Below are positions 6,047 through 6,724 of a stretch of DNA of 6,724 nt, one piece after another. Position 1 is the first letter of the stretch. Each line of letters opens with the position of its first letter. Below the pieces are notes generated by a model. It did not search any database, had not been told where the DNA came from, and was given only the letters and a program-made list of their open reading frames with translations. This DNA comes from Gammaproteobacteria bacterium (GTDB lineage Bacteria > Pseudomonadota > Gammaproteobacteria > S012-40), in the NCBI GenBank assembly GCA_029857925.1, contig JAOUGF010000120.1:1-6724 (forward strand), in the 5' to 3' direction. The translations under genes were made by a program, and so were the position numbers.

Positions 6047-6724
6047 ATGGACACAACCCCACTCATCATCTACGTCCCGGGCATGAACCCTAAACCCCCG
6101 GCGGACGTGCATAAGGCCTATTTGTGGCGTGCCTTGATTGAAGGCGTGCGTCGTCACGACGCCGCTACGGCACAGGCCTTAACCACCACCTGCGCATTTC
6201 AATTGTGCGCTTGGAATGTGGTGTTTTATGCGCAGACACGTGATCCCACGCCCAGCATCCCGGATTTTGAGCGCGCGATGCGCACCGACGGACCCAGTGC
6301 ACGCGACAAAGTGGAGGCCAAAAACTGGCATGTGCGGCTGCACCGCGCGTTTTATACCCTCGCAGACCATCTGCCCTGGTTGATACCCCTGGTACCCAAT
6401 CCCACGCTACAGGCGGCCATTGCGGAGATTCAACGCTATTTTGCGAATTATCGCGGCATCGCGTGTGAGGTGCGCGAGGTATTAAAGGTATTGCTACGAC
6501 CGTGCTTAGCGCAAGGTCAGCGGGTGTTAATTATCGGCCACAGCCTGGGCGCGGTAATCACCTATGACACGCTGTGGGAACTCAGTTGGGAAGAACAGTG
6601 CCAAGGCAAGGTCGATCTGCTGACCTTGGGCAGCCCGTTGGGCATGCATTTTATGCAACGCCGTTTGCAAGGGTATCGTGAGCGTGGTGAAAAACGCTAT
6701 CCGCGTTTGATCGCGCACTGGCAC
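6047..6724 (+). CDS. Cytoplasmic alpha/beta hydrolase, 3' end outside window
   Basis: An uninterrupted frame of 226 codons runs from the ATG at 6047 to the right edge without a stop. The start IIYVPGMNPKPP (7-18) matches a first strand plus oxyanion turn of alpha/beta hydrolases. VLIIGHSLGAVITYD (160-174) is a nucleophile elbow with Ser166, and LLTLGSPLGM (191-200) is the usual strand after it. The catalytic Asp and His should lie beyond the window. There is no signal peptide or membrane segment, so it is probably cytoplasmic. It is not a close relative of the exported hydrolase at 362-1510 judging by motif context. No Shine-Dalgarno precedes the ATG at normal distance; the nearest AGGAGG is 30 bases away, and no better in-frame start exists (a TTG at 6002 would add 15 residues). 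Its substrate is unknown. It is divergent from the gpsA-like gene across 60 bp. Confidence 0.85.
   Translation, partial: MDTTPLIIYVPGMNPKPPADVHKAYLWRALIEGVRRHDAATAQALTTTCAFQLCAWNVVFYAQTRDPTPSIPDFERAMRTDGPSARDKVEAKNWHVRLHRAFYTLADHLPWLIPLVPNPTLQAAIAEIQRYFANYRGIACEVREVLKVLLRPCLAQGQRVLIIGHSLGAVITYDTLWELSWEEQCQGKVDLLTLGSPLGMHFMQRRLQGYRERGEKRYPRLIAHWH

Noticed and set aside
6179..6724. Two minus-strand frames near the right edge
   Set aside because: Both are antisense to the open plus-strand hydrolase frame that carries the GHSLG elbow.

Overview
The window looks like a chromosomal segment of a Gram-negative, probably gammaproteobacterial, organism. The grounds are an outer-membrane beta-barrel C-terminus at the left edge, a Sec-type signal peptide with an ANA cleavage site on an exported hydrolase, a moderate-to-high GC content judged by eye, and Shine-Dalgarno-type starts. 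The assignment is an inference; no rRNA or other phylogenetic marker is present.

Layout from left to right. (1) The 3' end of an outer-membrane beta-barrel gene (+) runs to 287 and is followed by a strong bidirectional terminator at about 308-346, which it shares with the converging gene. (2) On the minus strand, 1510-362 encodes an exported alpha/beta hydrolase. Upstream of it in the same direction, after a 251-bp gap holding several small palindromes, 3438-1762 encodes an orphan membrane sensor histidine kinase (six predicted membrane helices, PAS-like domain, HisKA, HATPase). (3) A 333-bp gene-free stretch (3439-3771) separates the kinase from a divergent plus-strand gene. It holds a MITE-like inverted repeat (3451-3527) whose end lies 12 bp from the kinase start codon, an AT-rich segment, and a hairpin-rich presumptive mRNA leader (3626-3764). 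(4) On the plus strand, 3772-5085 encodes a short Mqo-type FAD oxidoreductase. (5) Converging on it with a 22-bp gap, 5986-5108 encodes a short NAD-dependent glycerol-3-phosphate dehydrogenase (GpsA) homologue in which the usual substrate-phosphate Arg-Asn pair appears to be His-His. (6) A 60-bp divergent intergenic region leads to a second, cytoplasmic alpha/beta hydrolase (6047 onward, +) that runs off the right edge.

I see no operon that ties these genes into one clear pathway. Two dehydrogenase-type enzymes of central carbon/glycerolipid metabolism face each other, flanked by two unrelated serine hydrolases and a kinase without a local response regulator. The most interesting items are the structured leader with a potentially sequestered Shine-Dalgarno in front of the Mqo-like gene, the palindromic element against the kinase start, and the altered active site of the GpsA homologue. 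No CRISPR array, tRNA, rRNA, complete insertion sequence or phage gene was seen.
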